Part shown: positions 54,155-62,523 of the stretch, piece after piece | Layout: each line of letters begins with the position of its first letter | Position numbering within the stretch: position 1 is the stretch's first letter | NCBI RefSeq assembly: GCF_030067705.1 | Contig: NZ_JASJEX010000001.1 | Span: 558,001-622,000 of the forward strand | DNA from: Kribbibacterium absianum | Lineage (GTDB): Bacteria; Actinomycetota; Coriobacteriia; Coriobacteriales; Atopobiaceae | DNA length: 64,000 nucleotides | Direction: 5' to 3' | The notes under the pieces: model-generated | Seen by the model: the letters and a program-made list of their open reading frames with translations, nothing else | What the model was told of the DNA's origin: nothing | The model's database searches: none | Position numbers and translations under genes: made by a program

Positions 54155-54442
54155 TTAACGGTTCGCCATGAAGTCAAGGATCTGCTGCTCGACGGCCTGG
54201 CGCCCGATGCCGGTGAGGAACGGGATCCCGTTGATGAACTCGCACTCGATGCCGTCCGGCTTCACCGTCGTGGCGATCACCAGGTCGGCGCTCGCGGAGG
54301 ACGGCACGGCGTCGGCGATCGAGGTGGTCTTGATCGTGTAGTCGCCGGCGTGCCCGTTGGTGTCCAGGAGGTCCTTGATCTTGTTGCAGACCGCGGTGGA
54401 GGTGGCGATGCCGGAGCCGCAGGCGACGAGGATGGAGGTCAT
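54155..54442 (-). CDS. PTS sugar transporter EIIB (galactitol type)
   Basis: 95 residues. The phosphorylated cysteine C8 lies in SILVACGSGIATSTAVCNKIKDLL, the GatB/SgcB P-loop-like signature. ASADLVIATTVK and GIPFLTGIGRQAVEQQIL complete the fold. It takes phosphate from IIA (49886-50371) and gives it to the sugar at IIC (55183-56619). It is unusual that IIB and IIC are on opposite strands. GAAAGGGAC precedes the ATG. Confidence 0.9.
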   Translation of the reverse strand: MTSILVACGSGIATSTAVCNKIKDLLDTNGHAGDYTIKTTSIADAVPSSASADLVIATTVKPDGIECEFINGIPFLTGIGRQAVEQQILDFMANR

Positions 54443-54695
54443 GGCTGTCCCTTTCGCTGATGGGTGGTGGCGGGCTCTCGGGGCCCGCAGATTCTCGTAG
54501 GCATTCTGGGGCCCGGGGCACGGCGGCGCGCCCAGAATCCCGCGAACGGCTCCATCATCATGCCATGGAGGCCGCTCGGCGTCCCCCGATGTGGCGCGCC
54601 CCGCTTTTTTGCGATTCGTCGCGATTCATCTGCCAAAGGGAGGGACAGAGAGGATAGAAACACGGCAACGCCCGTCCGCCCACAAGGAGGCAACC
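54443..54695. promoter_or_regulatory. Divergent upstream region of IIB and the 61-residue protein gene
   Basis: 253 bases without a gene. It contains an 8-bp inverted repeat ATTCTGGG (54503-54510) / CCCAGAAT (54531-54538) and a TTTTTT tract near 54604. The ACTTGTA operator seen elsewhere in the locus is absent, so IIB may be controlled differently from the other PTS genes. Confidence 0.4.
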
Positions 54696-54881
54696 ATGGC
54701 CGACACCGAGAAGACCGCGCCCGAGAACACGCGCCCGAACGCCGCACAGATGCAGCAAATCGAGCGCGCCATCATCGACTCCGAGGAGGGGATCTACACC
54801 CTCGACGGCGGCTACGCGCAGGAACAGGAGCTCGAGGGCGCCGTCGACCGGATCCTCGACACCAAGGACCCCGAGGCCTGA
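54696..54881 (+). CDS. Small acidic hypothetical protein (61 residues)
   Basis: A short frame with an excellent ribosome site (AAGGAGG, 6 bases from the ATG) and its own intrinsic terminator shortly after the stop. The protein is acidic and predicted mostly helical (TRPNAAQMQQIERAIIDSEEGIYTLDGGYAQEQELEGAVDRILDTKD), with no membrane segment and no motif that I recognise. It lies between the IIB and IIC genes. It could be a regulator or partner of the PTS, or unrelated. Confidence 0.7.
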   Translation: MADTEKTAPENTRPNAAQMQQIERAIIDSEEGIYTLDGGYAQEQELEGAVDRILDTKDPEA

Positions 54882-54925
54882 CCCGGGTCTTCCGTCGATG
54901 AATCCGCACCGGCGCTGAGCCGCAG

Positions 54926-54952
54926 CGGGGCGTCTTCCAGCGCCCCGTTTTT
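54926..54952 (+). terminator. Intrinsic terminator after the small acidic protein gene
   Basis: CGGGGCG pairs with CGCCCCG around an 8-base loop, followed by TTTTTG. It isolates the small gene from the downstream IIC gene. Confidence 0.8.
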
Positions 54953-54970
54953 GCGTCCGAGCGCCCATCG

Positions 54971-54996
54971 ACTTGTACTCTGATTCCGATACAAGT
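54971..54996. promoter_or_regulatory. Putative GntR operator upstream of IIC
   Basis: ACTTGTA (54971-54977) and its exact complement TACAAGT (54990-54996) are separated by 12 bases. The arrangement equals the one in the TIM-GntR gap (52588-52613). It lies about 190 bases upstream of the IIC start. Confidence 0.65.
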
Positions 54997-55182
54997 AACG
55001 AGAGAAACGGCTACTTTAGCGCACTTTCCGCTGCCGCGCGCCACAACGCCCATTGACCTTTCCGTTGAGACCGCTGGACTTCCCGACTCCCTCCGTTGTG
55101 GGTTTTCAGCCAAACCCTGGCGTACGTTTGCAGGTGCAGAGCGCGTGTGCACGTCGCTGCCCCACGGGAAAGGAGCCCCTCT

Positions 55183-56619
55183 ATGGATGCACTCGTCGCC
55201 ATATTCGGAGGTATCTCGAGCCTCGGCGTCTCGGTGGTCATGCCCATCGTGCTGACCATCCTCGGCTGCTGCTTCGGCGCAGGCTTTGGCAAGAGCCTCA
55301 AGGCCGGCCTCACCGTGGGCATCGGCTTCATCGGCCTGAACCTTGTCATCAACCAGCTCATGGGCACGGACCTGGCGGGCGGTGTCGAGGCCATGGTCAA
55401 CCGCTTCAGCCTCTCCCTCTCCGTGATGGATGTGGGCTGGCCGGCCGCCTCCGCGATCGCCATGGGCTCCATCGTCGGCACCATCATCATTCCGCTGGCC
55501 TTGGCCGTGAACCTCGTCATGCTGCTGACCAACACCACCCAGACCGCCGACGTCGACATCTGGAACTACTGGCACTTCGCGTTCACCGGCGCCCTCGTCG
55601 CCATCGTGTGCGACAGCGTTTGGCTCGGCATCGCCGCCGCCGTGATCAACGAGGTCATCGTCCTCGTGATCGGCGACCTCACGGCCCCGCAGGTGGAGAA
55701 GTCGCTCGGACTTCCCGGCGTCTCCATCCCCCACGGCTTCTCCGGCGCCTACGCGCCGATCGCGTACGCGGTGAACTGGCTCATCGACAAGGTCCCCGGT
55801 CTGCGCGACGTCAACATCAACGTCCGTTCGATGCAGAAGCGCTTCGGCGTCTTCGGTGAGCCGGTGCTGCTCGGCGCGATCATCGGCCTGCTCATCGGCC
55901 TGCTCGCCGGCTACGGCTTCCTGCCCGAGACCCTCGAGGACGGCACCACCGTCCCGTCCTTCCTCGCGCTCGCCGTCTCGATGGCCGCCGTCATGGTGCT
56001 CATCCCGAAGATGGCTGCCCTCTTGATGGAGGGGTTGCTCCCCATCTCCGACGCCGCCTCCGAGATCATCCAGAAGCGTTTCTCCCACCGCGGCAAGATG
56101 TACATCGGCCTCGACTCCGCCGTGGGCACCGGCCACCCCGTCACGCTGACGCTGTCGCTCATCCTCGTGCCGGTCGCCGTGTTCCTCGCGTTCGTGCTCC
56201 CGGGGAACCAGGTCATCCCGCTGGCGGACCTCGCCTGCATCCCCTACATGTTTGTGCTCATCACCCCGATCGTCGAGGAGAACGGCTTCCGCGGCCTGCT
56301 CGTGGGCATCGTCGTCCTCGCGGTGGGCTTCTACATCGCGACCGACCTCTCGCCGCTCATCACGAGCGCCGCCGCCAACGTGAACTTCGACATGGGCGGC
56401 GCGGCCGCGATCTCCTCGATCTGCGACGGCGCCAACCCGCTCACCTGGGTGATCACCCGCGTCGGGGCCCTCGGCGCCGGCATCGGCCTGGTCGTCCTGG
56501 CCGTCGCCGCCATCGTGCTCGCCCTCTGGAACCGCAAGCGCATCGTGGCCGAGGCCAAGGCCATGCACGCCGTGACCGACGGTGACGCCGCAAGCGGCAC
56601 CGGCGTCACCGCCAAGTAG
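55183..56619 (+). CDS. PTS sugar transporter EIIC (galactitol type)
   Basis: 478-residue permease of the EIIC-Gat family with about 11 hydrophobic segments: starts FGGISSLGVSVVMPIVLTILGCCFGAGFGKSLKAGLTVGIGFIGLNLVINQL. The loop with SVMDVGWPAASAIAMG and the motif GDLTAPQVEKSLGLPGVSIPHGFSG are typical. It carries the sugar or polyol across the membrane while IIB phosphorylates it. AAAGGAG lies 8 bases before the ATG. Own promoter and operator upstream. Confidence 0.9.
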   Translation: MDALVAIFGGISSLGVSVVMPIVLTILGCCFGAGFGKSLKAGLTVGIGFIGLNLVINQLMGTDLAGGVEAMVNRFSLSLSVMDVGWPAASAIAMGSIVGTIIIPLALAVNLVMLLTNTTQTADVDIWNYWHFAFTGALVAIVCDSVWLGIAAAVINEVIVLVIGDLTAPQVEKSLGLPGVSIPHGFSGAYAPIAYAVNWLIDKVPGLRDVNINVRSMQKRFGVFGEPVLLGAIIGLLIGLLAGYGFLPETLEDGTTVPSFLALAVSMAAVMVLIPKMAALLMEGLLPISDAASEIIQKRFSHRGKMYIGLDSAVGTGHPVTLTLSLILVPVAVFLAFVLPGNQVIPLADLACIPYMFVLITPIVEENGFRGLLVGIVVLAVGFYIATDLSPLITSAAANVNFDMGGAAAISSICDGANPLTWVITRVGALGAGIGLVVLAVAAIVLALWNRKRIVAEAKAMHAVTDGDAASGTGVTAK

Positions 56620-56643
56620 CGGCACACGCGGCACCAACGCACA

Positions 56644-56678
56644 ACGGGCGCTCCTCTTCCGGGGGGCGCCCGTCCTTT
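56644..56678 (+). terminator. Probable terminator after IIC
   Basis: ACGGGCGC (56644-56651) pairs with GCGCCCGT (56666-56673), 14-base loop, followed by CCTTTG. The T-run is short. Confidence 0.5.
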
Positions 56679-56740
56679 GTGCCTCGCGAGTGGTGCCGGT
56701 GCCGAGCCGTCACCGACCGCCCCGTTGGGGCGCGGGCCTC

Positions 56741-57856
56741 TCACCGGTTCGGGAAGCGCTCCTCGATCTCGCGCATCAGGGCGTCAACGATCTGGTTCTC
56801 GGGCACGGACCCGAGCTTCTCGCCGTGCGCGAACAAGAGACCCTGGCCCCGGCCGCCGGCAACCCCGATGTCGGCTCCCCGCGCCTCGCCCGGGCCGTTG
56901 ACGACGCAGCCCATCACGGCGACGGAGATGGGCGCGCGCACGTCCTTCAGCCGCTCCTCCACCTCGGAGGCCAGGCCGATGAGGTCCACCTGGCAGCGCC
57001 CGCACGTGGGGCAGCTCACCAGCTCGGGCGTGCGGCGGCGCAGCCCGAGGGCCTGAAGAATCTGCCAGGCCACCGGAGGCTCCTCCACGGGAGGCGCCGT
57101 GAGCGACACGCGCACGGTGTCGCCGATGCCCTCCGAAAGCAGCACCGAGAGCGCGCACGCGTTCTTGATGGTGCCGGCGCGCAGACCGCCCGCCTCCGTC
57201 ACGCCGAGATGCAGCGGCACCGTGGGCAGCACGCGGGACAGCTCGCGGTTGGTGCGGATGGTGCTCGGCACCGAGTGCGTCTTGGCGGAGACGACGATGT
57301 CCTCGAAGCCGCGCTCCCGGAAATGCTCCACAAATGACACCGCGCTCTGCACGAGCTTCTCGGGCTGGGAAAGGTCCTCTCGCGCGTCGATGTCGGGGTC
57401 GAGCGAGCCTGCGTTCACGCCGATCCGGATGGGGATCCGAGCGGAGCCGGCCGCGTCGATGACGGCGTCGACCTTGTCGGTGGCGCCGATGTTGCCCGGG
57501 TTGATGCGCAGCGCCGAGGCGCCCCGCTCGGCCGCGCCGATGGCCAGGCGGTGGTCGAAGTGGATGTCGGCGACCACGGGCAGCGGGCTCTCCGCGCAGA
57601 CCTCCCCGAAGCCGTCGAGCGCGTCCTCATGTGGCACGGCCACGCGCACGATCTCGCAGCCGGCGTCCGCAAGCTCCGCGATCTGGGCCAGCGTGGCCCG
57701 GGCGTCCTGTGTGGGCGTGTTGGTCATCGACTGCACCGCGACGGGAGCCCCGCCGCCCATCGGCACGCCGCCCACCATCACTTGGCGCGTGAGCGTCCGC
57801 GGCACCGGCTCCTCACACGCGCCGTCAAGACCGGCCTGTAGTCGCAGGTCCTCCAT
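56741..57856 (-). CDS. ispG: 4-hydroxy-3-methylbut-2-en-1-yl diphosphate synthase
   Basis: 371-residue iron-sulfur enzyme of the MEP pathway. TIM-barrel half: GGGAPVAVQSMTNTPTQDARATLAQI, VVADIHFDHRLAIGAAERGASALRINPGNIG. Fe-S half: SCPTCGRCQVDLIGLASEVEERL and VMGCVVNGPGEARGADIGVAGG with the cluster cysteines. The ATG at 57856 follows GGGGAGG. Last gene of the pyrH-to-ispG run before the carbohydrate locus; dxr lies beyond it. Confidence 0.95.
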   Translation of the reverse strand: MEDLRLQAGLDGACEEPVPRTLTRQVMVGGVPMGGGAPVAVQSMTNTPTQDARATLAQIAELADAGCEIVRVAVPHEDALDGFGEVCAESPLPVVADIHFDHRLAIGAAERGASALRINPGNIGATDKVDAVIDAAGSARIPIRIGVNAGSLDPDIDAREDLSQPEKLVQSAVSFVEHFRERGFEDIVVSAKTHSVPSTIRTNRELSRVLPTVPLHLGVTEAGGLRAGTIKNACALSVLLSEGIGDTVRVSLTAPPVEEPPVAWQILQALGLRRRTPELVSCPTCGRCQVDLIGLASEVEERLKDVRAPISVAVMGCVVNGPGEARGADIGVAGGRGQGLLFAHGEKLGSVPENQIVDALMREIEERFPNR

Positions 57857-57882
57857 AGGGCACCTCCCCTCGGGCCGAGGCG

Positions 57883-59274
57883 CTACCCCCCGACGACAAA
57901 GCGGATCACGTCCTGCCGCAGCAGGACGAAGAACAGAAGCATGAAAAGGCATATGCCCACGTACGAGAGGGCCGTCTGCACCTTCATCGACACCGGGCGT
58001 CGGAGCGCCGCTTGGATCGCCTCGATCACAATCTTGCCGCCGTCGAGAGGGGGCACCGGCAGGAGGTTCATGAAGCCAAGGGACAGGGACACCGCCGCGG
58101 CCAGCAGCGCGAACGACGCGATCCCCTGGCTCGCCGCCTGACTCGCCATCACGGAGATGCCCACCACGGACGTGGAGTTCTCGATCACCTCCGCCGCATG
58201 GGACGGCTGGAAGAGCTGCGAGATGTACACGGCGGTCGCGCCCACGTACGAGGCCGCGTAGCCGAGCGCCTCTCCGACGGACAGGCGCACGCGCTCGGTG
58301 GGCGCCGAAATGCCGATTGTGGTCTCGCCGTCGGGCACTTGCACCGTGACCTCGCGCGTCGCCTCGGAACCCGAGCGATGGTAGGTGATCTGGAGCCTCG
58401 CGCCGTCACCGATGCCCGAGCGCACCGCAGAGACGAGCGACGTCCACGAGTCCACAGGCTCGCCGTTCACCGTCTCCACCACGTCGCCCGCCTCGAGACC
58501 GGCGGCCGCGGCCGGTGACCCCTCTTGGACGGCACCGATCTGGGGCTCGTCGACTGTCACCGAGACCCCGGCCAATGTGAGCACGAGCACCACGAGCAGC
58601 AGCCCGCACAGGATGTTGATCACCACGCCTGCCACGAGCACGAACGTCCTGCCCCAGAACCCGTGCGCCACGTACGTGTGCTCGCGCTCATGAGCCAGGA
58701 ACTCCTCGGGAGCCTCGGTGAGCGGGTGCGCCTGCCCGGCCTCGGTGGACCCGGGCAGCGCGAAGTCGTGGCCCTTGTCATACTTGGTCCGGAGGGAGCC
58801 GTCGCGGGCGACCGTCTGAAACTGCTGCGGGTAGGTGGACTGGTTGGGCTTCTCGCCGAGCGCTGGGTCGTAGAACGGCTCGATGGAGGCCCAGTCCGTG
58901 AGGCACACGAGCGCGGTCAGCGCGTCCTCCTCTGAGCAGCCGAGGTGTTCGGCCGTCTCGGCAATGGACGCGCGCCCGCGCTCCATCACAAAGGCAAGCG
59001 CCTCGGCCAGATGAGGGCTCTGGGTCGAGTCCATGCCGCAGACCATCGTGTAGCCACCGAGCAGCACTGGTGTCACGCCGTAATCGGTGCCGTAGCGCTT
59101 GGACTCCACGTGGAGGTTGAAGCGGCACGGCAGGCCGAGGTAGAAGTCCTTGACGCGAATCTTGAGCGCACGGGCGGCCATGAAGTGCCCGCCCTCGTGG
59201 ATGAACACAAGAACAGAGAGCAGCAAGAGGCCCCAGAAGACCGAGGCCAGCGCGCCGCCGATCCCCGCTAGCAC
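57883..59274 (-). CDS. rseP: RIP-family site-2 metalloprotease RseP
   Basis: 463-residue intramembrane zinc protease. HEGGH (HExxH) lies in the first transmembrane segment (about residue 26); a PDZ domain follows (about 235-310, with GLEAGDVVETVNGEPV); the second active-site segment is LLPVPPLDGGK near the C-terminus. Between the first helix and the second membrane segment there is a long insert (about 75-200) with winged-helix-like sequence (LAEALAFVMERGRASIAETAEHLGCSEEDALTALVCL). GTG start with AAGG upstream. It lies downstream of cdsA, where dxr is often found between them. Confidence 0.9.
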   Translation of the reverse strand: MLAGIGGALASVFWGLLLLSVLVFIHEGGHFMAARALKIRVKDFYLGLPCRFNLHVESKRYGTDYGVTPVLLGGYTMVCGMDSTQSPHLAEALAFVMERGRASIAETAEHLGCSEEDALTALVCLTDWASIEPFYDPALGEKPNQSTYPQQFQTVARDGSLRTKYDKGHDFALPGSTEAGQAHPLTEAPEEFLAHEREHTYVAHGFWGRTFVLVAGVVINILCGLLLVVLVLTLAGVSVTVDEPQIGAVQEGSPAAAAGLEAGDVVETVNGEPVDSWTSLVSAVRSGIGDGARLQITYHRSGSEATREVTVQVPDGETTIGISAPTERVRLSVGEALGYAASYVGATAVYISQLFQPSHAAEVIENSTSVVGISVMASQAASQGIASFALLAAAVSLSLGFMNLLPVPPLDGGKIVIEAIQAALRRPVSMKVQTALSYVGICLFMLLFFVLLRQDVIRFVVGG

Positions 59275-59314
59275 GTGCGGGCCTTGTCGACGCCGGGACG
59301 CAGCATGTGGAGCA

Positions 59315-60292
59315 TTAGGAGAACCCCCCGAGCTTCAGAATCAGGTACGCGGTCATGCACCCGAACAATATCGAGTCCGAGCGATCCAGCATACCACCGT
59401 GCCCAGGAATGAAGTTGCCCGAGTCCTTGACGCCGGCAGCACGCTTGAGGCGGCTCTCGAAGAGGTCGCCGATCACGCTCACGATGCCCACGCAGAGGCC
59501 GCCCACGATCGCGAGCCACAGATTGACCCCAGGGACCTGCAGGACCGCCATCAGGAGCCACACGAACACGGAGCCGACAAGGCCTCCCGCGAACCCCTCC
59601 CAGGTCTTGTTGGGGCTGATCTTGGGAACCATCTTGTGCCTGCCGAACCGGGAGCCCACGAAGTACGCCGCCGCATCGCTCATCCAGATCGACGCGATGA
59701 CGCCGAACACGAGCAAGAACGACCCGAGCGACGTGCCCGGCACCGGCGGCTCGAGCATGCGGATCATCACGACCGAGCTCATCAGGTAGCCGGTGTAGAC
59801 GGGGCCGAACACCGTGAGCGCGACGTCGCCGATCGAGGCCGGCAGCGTCCACACGTACCAGACGCCGGCGGCCAGCACGAGCAGGGAGAGCCAGAACGGC
59901 GTCCACGCGTCGGGCAACAACGGCAGGATCGGGAACACGACGGCGGCAGCGAGGCCGATCACCTCGTTCGGCATGCGGCCCATCATCCGCGCGATACGGA
60001 AGAACTCCGAGCAACAGAGCCACGCCATCGCAGCGAACAGAGCCGCCGTCGGAATCTTGCCAAACCACAGGCACGCAAGCACGATGACCGCGTAGAGCGC
60101 CCCGTAGAGCGTGCGGGTCATGAGCTTCTCGATGCCGGAGCGCGCCCTGCCGCTCTTGGACTCCCCGGCAAGGCGCGCGTCCTCGCGGGCCTCGCGCTTG
60201 TGCGCGTAGGAGTCGATGGCCGTCTCCAGGTTGCGCTCCCGCGTGCTCTCCGGGCCCGTGTGATTCGTCCCCCGGCGGTCCTCGTCAGCCAT
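59315..60292 (-). CDS. cdsA: Phosphatidate cytidylyltransferase
   Basis: 325 residues; makes CDP-diacylglycerol from phosphatidate and CTP. A charged N-terminal 55 residues precede about eight membrane segments. The CTP_transf_1 signature (LFESRLKRAAGVKDSGNFIPGHGGMLDRSDS) is intact. The ATG at 60292 overlaps the uppS end by eight bases. Its product feeds PgsA (31630-32229). Confidence 0.93.
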   Translation of the reverse strand: MADEDRRGTNHTGPESTRERNLETAIDSYAHKREAREDARLAGESKSGRARSGIEKLMTRTLYGALYAVIVLACLWFGKIPTAALFAAMAWLCCSEFFRIARMMGRMPNEVIGLAAAVVFPILPLLPDAWTPFWLSLLVLAAGVWYVWTLPASIGDVALTVFGPVYTGYLMSSVVMIRMLEPPVPGTSLGSFLLVFGVIASIWMSDAAAYFVGSRFGRHKMVPKISPNKTWEGFAGGLVGSVFVWLLMAVLQVPGVNLWLAIVGGLCVGIVSVIGDLFESRLKRAAGVKDSGNFIPGHGGMLDRSDSILFGCMTAYLILKLGGFS

Positions 60293-61094
60293 CGACCTTG
60301 ACGCCCCCAAAACGGCGGTCACGGCCCTGGTACGCGATAAGCGCCCGCAACAGCTCCCAGCGATCGAAGTCCGGCCACAGGGTGTCCGTGACGTAGAACT
60401 CCGCGTACGCGCACTGCCAGAGCAGATAGTTGGACAGGCGCATCTCGCCGGAGGTGCGCACGAGCAGGTCCACGTCCGGAAGGCCTCGGGTGTAGAGATG
60501 CTCGGCAACGAGCTCCTCGCTCACCTCGCCCGACCAGTCCTCGCAGGCGACCGCCTCTTGGGCGATCTCGCGCGCCGCGCGCGCGATCTCTGCCCGGGCG
60601 CCGTAGTTGACGGCGAGCGCGAGCACCATCCCCGTGTGGTCGGCCGTCTCGTCGAGCCCGCGCTGGAACACGGCGCGGGTCTCCTCGGGCAGGTCCTCAA
60701 GATCGCCGAGGAACTCGAGTCTGACGTTCTCTTGGTGGAAGAGCGGCAGCTCGTTCACGAGCGTCGTCGCGAACAGGTGCATGAGGAGGTTCACCTCGTG
60801 CTGAGGGCGCCTCCAGTTCTCCGTCGAGAAGGCGTAGGCCGAGAGTGTGGGGATGCCGAGGCGCACGCAAGCCGTGATGGTCTCGCGCAACGTGTCGACG
60901 CCGGCCGCATGCCCGGCGCCGCGCTCGAGTCCCCGAGCCTGAGCCCAGCGGCCGTTGCCGTCCATGATGATGGACAGGTGCTGCGGCAGCCGGTCCCGGT
61001 CGAGCAGGTCGAGCGACAGGCCCTCCGGCGGGTTCGCGAACATCTCTTGGAGCTTGGCCTCGTTCTCGGCGGCCTTCCCCTCATCCACCGTCAC
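60285..61094 (-). CDS. uppS: Isoprenyl (undecaprenyl) diphosphate synthase
   Basis: 269-residue cis-prenyltransferase. LSIIMDGNGRWAQARGLERGAGHAAG holds the catalytic aspartate; LSAYAFSTENWRRP and VDLLVRTSGEMRLSNYLLWQCAYAEFYVTDTLWPDF are canonical. It makes the lipid carrier for cell-wall synthesis. GTG start immediately after the frr stop. The first 35 residues are an acidic extension. Confidence 0.94.
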   Translation of the reverse strand: MTVDEGKAAENEAKLQEMFANPPEGLSLDLLDRDRLPQHLSIIMDGNGRWAQARGLERGAGHAAGVDTLRETITACVRLGIPTLSAYAFSTENWRRPQHEVNLLMHLFATTLVNELPLFHQENVRLEFLGDLEDLPEETRAVFQRGLDETADHTGMVLALAVNYGARAEIARAAREIAQEAVACEDWSGEVSEELVAEHLYTRGLPDVDLLVRTSGEMRLSNYLLWQCAYAEFYVTDTLWPDFDRWELLRALIAYQGRDRRFGGVKVDG

Positions 61095-61640
61095 CTAGAT
61101 CTCCATGACCTCGGCCTCTTTGGCCTTCAGGGTCTCGTCGATCTTCTTGATGTAGGAGTCGGTCAGCTTCTGGACCTTGGCCTGGTCACGGCGGACGTCG
61201 TCCTCGGACTCCTCCTCATCGCGCTCGATCTTCGCGTTGGCGTCACGACGCACGTTGCGAACGGCCACGCGGGCCTCTTCAGCGTAGGCCTTGCATTCCT
61301 TGACCAGCTCGCGGCGACGCTCCTCGGTGGGCGCCGGGAACGGCAGACGGATGGACACGCCATCGTTGGACGGGTTGATGCCCAGGTCCGAGTTGCGGAT
61401 AGCCTTCTCGATGGGATTGAGCATCGTCTTGTCCCACGGCTCGACCACGAGCATCGTGGCCTCGGGCACCTTCACGCCCGCCATCTGCGTGACCGGCGTC
61501 GGGACGCCGTAGTAGTCCACCTTGATGTCGTCGAGGACGTGCGGGTTCGCCCGGCCGGTCCGCACGCCGGCGAAGTTGTGCTTGAGGGCGTCCACGCACT
61601 TCTCCATGCGGGCCTCGGCGTCCTTGATGTAGTCGCTCAC
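61095..61640 (-). CDS. frr: Ribosome recycling factor
   Basis: 181 residues, canonical: [39 protein letters not shown] and [41 protein letters not shown]. With EF-G it splits post-termination ribosomes. GTG start overlapping the pyrH stop (GTGA). Confidence 0.95.
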   Translation of the reverse strand: MSDYIKDAEARMEKCVDALKHNFAGVRTGRANPHVLDDIKVDYYGVPTPVTQMAGVKVPEATMLVVEPWDKTMLNPIEKAIRNSDLGINPSNDGVSIRLPFPAPTEERRRELVKECKAYAEEARVAVRNVRRDANAKIERDEEESEDDVRRDQAKVQKLTDSYIKKIDETLKAKEAEVMEI

Positions 61641-62368
61641 TGCTCGTCCTCCTCCTCAATGACGGTGGTTCCCACCGGTTCTCCCGAAAGGGCATCACGG
61701 AACACGTGGGGCTGCTCGATGTCGAACACGATGATCGGCATGTGGTTCTCCTGGCACAGGGCCGTGGCCGTCGCGTCCATCACGCGCAGGCCCCGCATCA
61801 GCACCTCGCGATAGCTGATCTGGTCGAACCTGACGGCGTCCGGGTTTGTCACCGGGTCCTTGTCGTAGATGCCGTCCACCTTTGTGGCCTTCATCAGGCA
61901 GTCCGCGTTGATCTCGCAGGCGCGGAGCGCGGCTGCGGTGTCCGTTGTGAAGTACGGGTTGCCGGTGCCGGCCGCAAAGATCACGACCCGGCCCTTCTCC
62001 ATGTGGCGCACCGCGCGGCGCCGGATGTACGTCTCACAGATCGCTCGCATCTCGATCGCGCTCATCACGCGCGTGTCGATGCCGGCGTGCTCGAACGCGT
62101 CCTGCAGCGCCAGCGCGTTCTGGACGGTGGCGAGCATGCCCATGTAGTCCGCCTGCGCCCGGTCCATGCCGTTCGCGGCCTCGGACATCCCGCGGAAGAT
62201 GTTGCCGCCGCCGACGACGATGCCGAGCTCGATGCCGTCGTCGTGCACCTCGCGAATCTGCTCGGCCAGCCGCCCGAGCACCTCGCCGTCGATACCGAAG
62301 TCACCGGACCCCATCAGGGCCTCGCCCGAGAGCTTGAGAAGCACCCGGTTGTACTGGTAGTCCGCCAC
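61637..62368 (-). CDS. pyrH: UMP kinase
   Basis: 243-residue hexameric kinase making [71 protein letters not shown] and [13 protein letters not shown] are canonical. The GTG at 62368 follows AAAGGTG. The upstream gap has a possible -10 (CATAAT, minus strand 62426-62421) and the tsf terminator. Confidence 0.95.
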   Translation of the reverse strand: MADYQYNRVLLKLSGEALMGSGDFGIDGEVLGRLAEQIREVHDDGIELGIVVGGGNIFRGMSEAANGMDRAQADYMGMLATVQNALALQDAFEHAGIDTRVMSAIEMRAICETYIRRRAVRHMEKGRVVIFAAGTGNPYFTTDTAAALRACEINADCLMKATKVDGIYDKDPVTNPDAVRFDQISYREVLMRGLRVMDATATALCQENHMPIIVFDIEQPHVFRDALSGEPVGTTVIEEEDEQ

Positions 62369-62465
62369 GGAGACACCTTTCTTCCCGTTCGAGGGCGCGG
62401 TCGCGCCGCACCTGCCTGCCATTATGGCATAGGGGCCGGCGACGAGACCAAAGCCCGTCGCCAGA

Positions 62466-62502
62466 TGAGAAGGCGGGCCTCAGGAACGCCCCGAGACCCG
62501 CC
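62466..62502 (-). terminator. Probable intrinsic terminator after tsf
   Basis: On the minus strand GGCGGGTCTC pairs with GAGGCCCGCC (one G-U), 11-base loop, followed by TTCTC. Confidence 0.55.
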
Positions 62503-62523
62503 ATCCTGCGTCGATGGTGTCCG

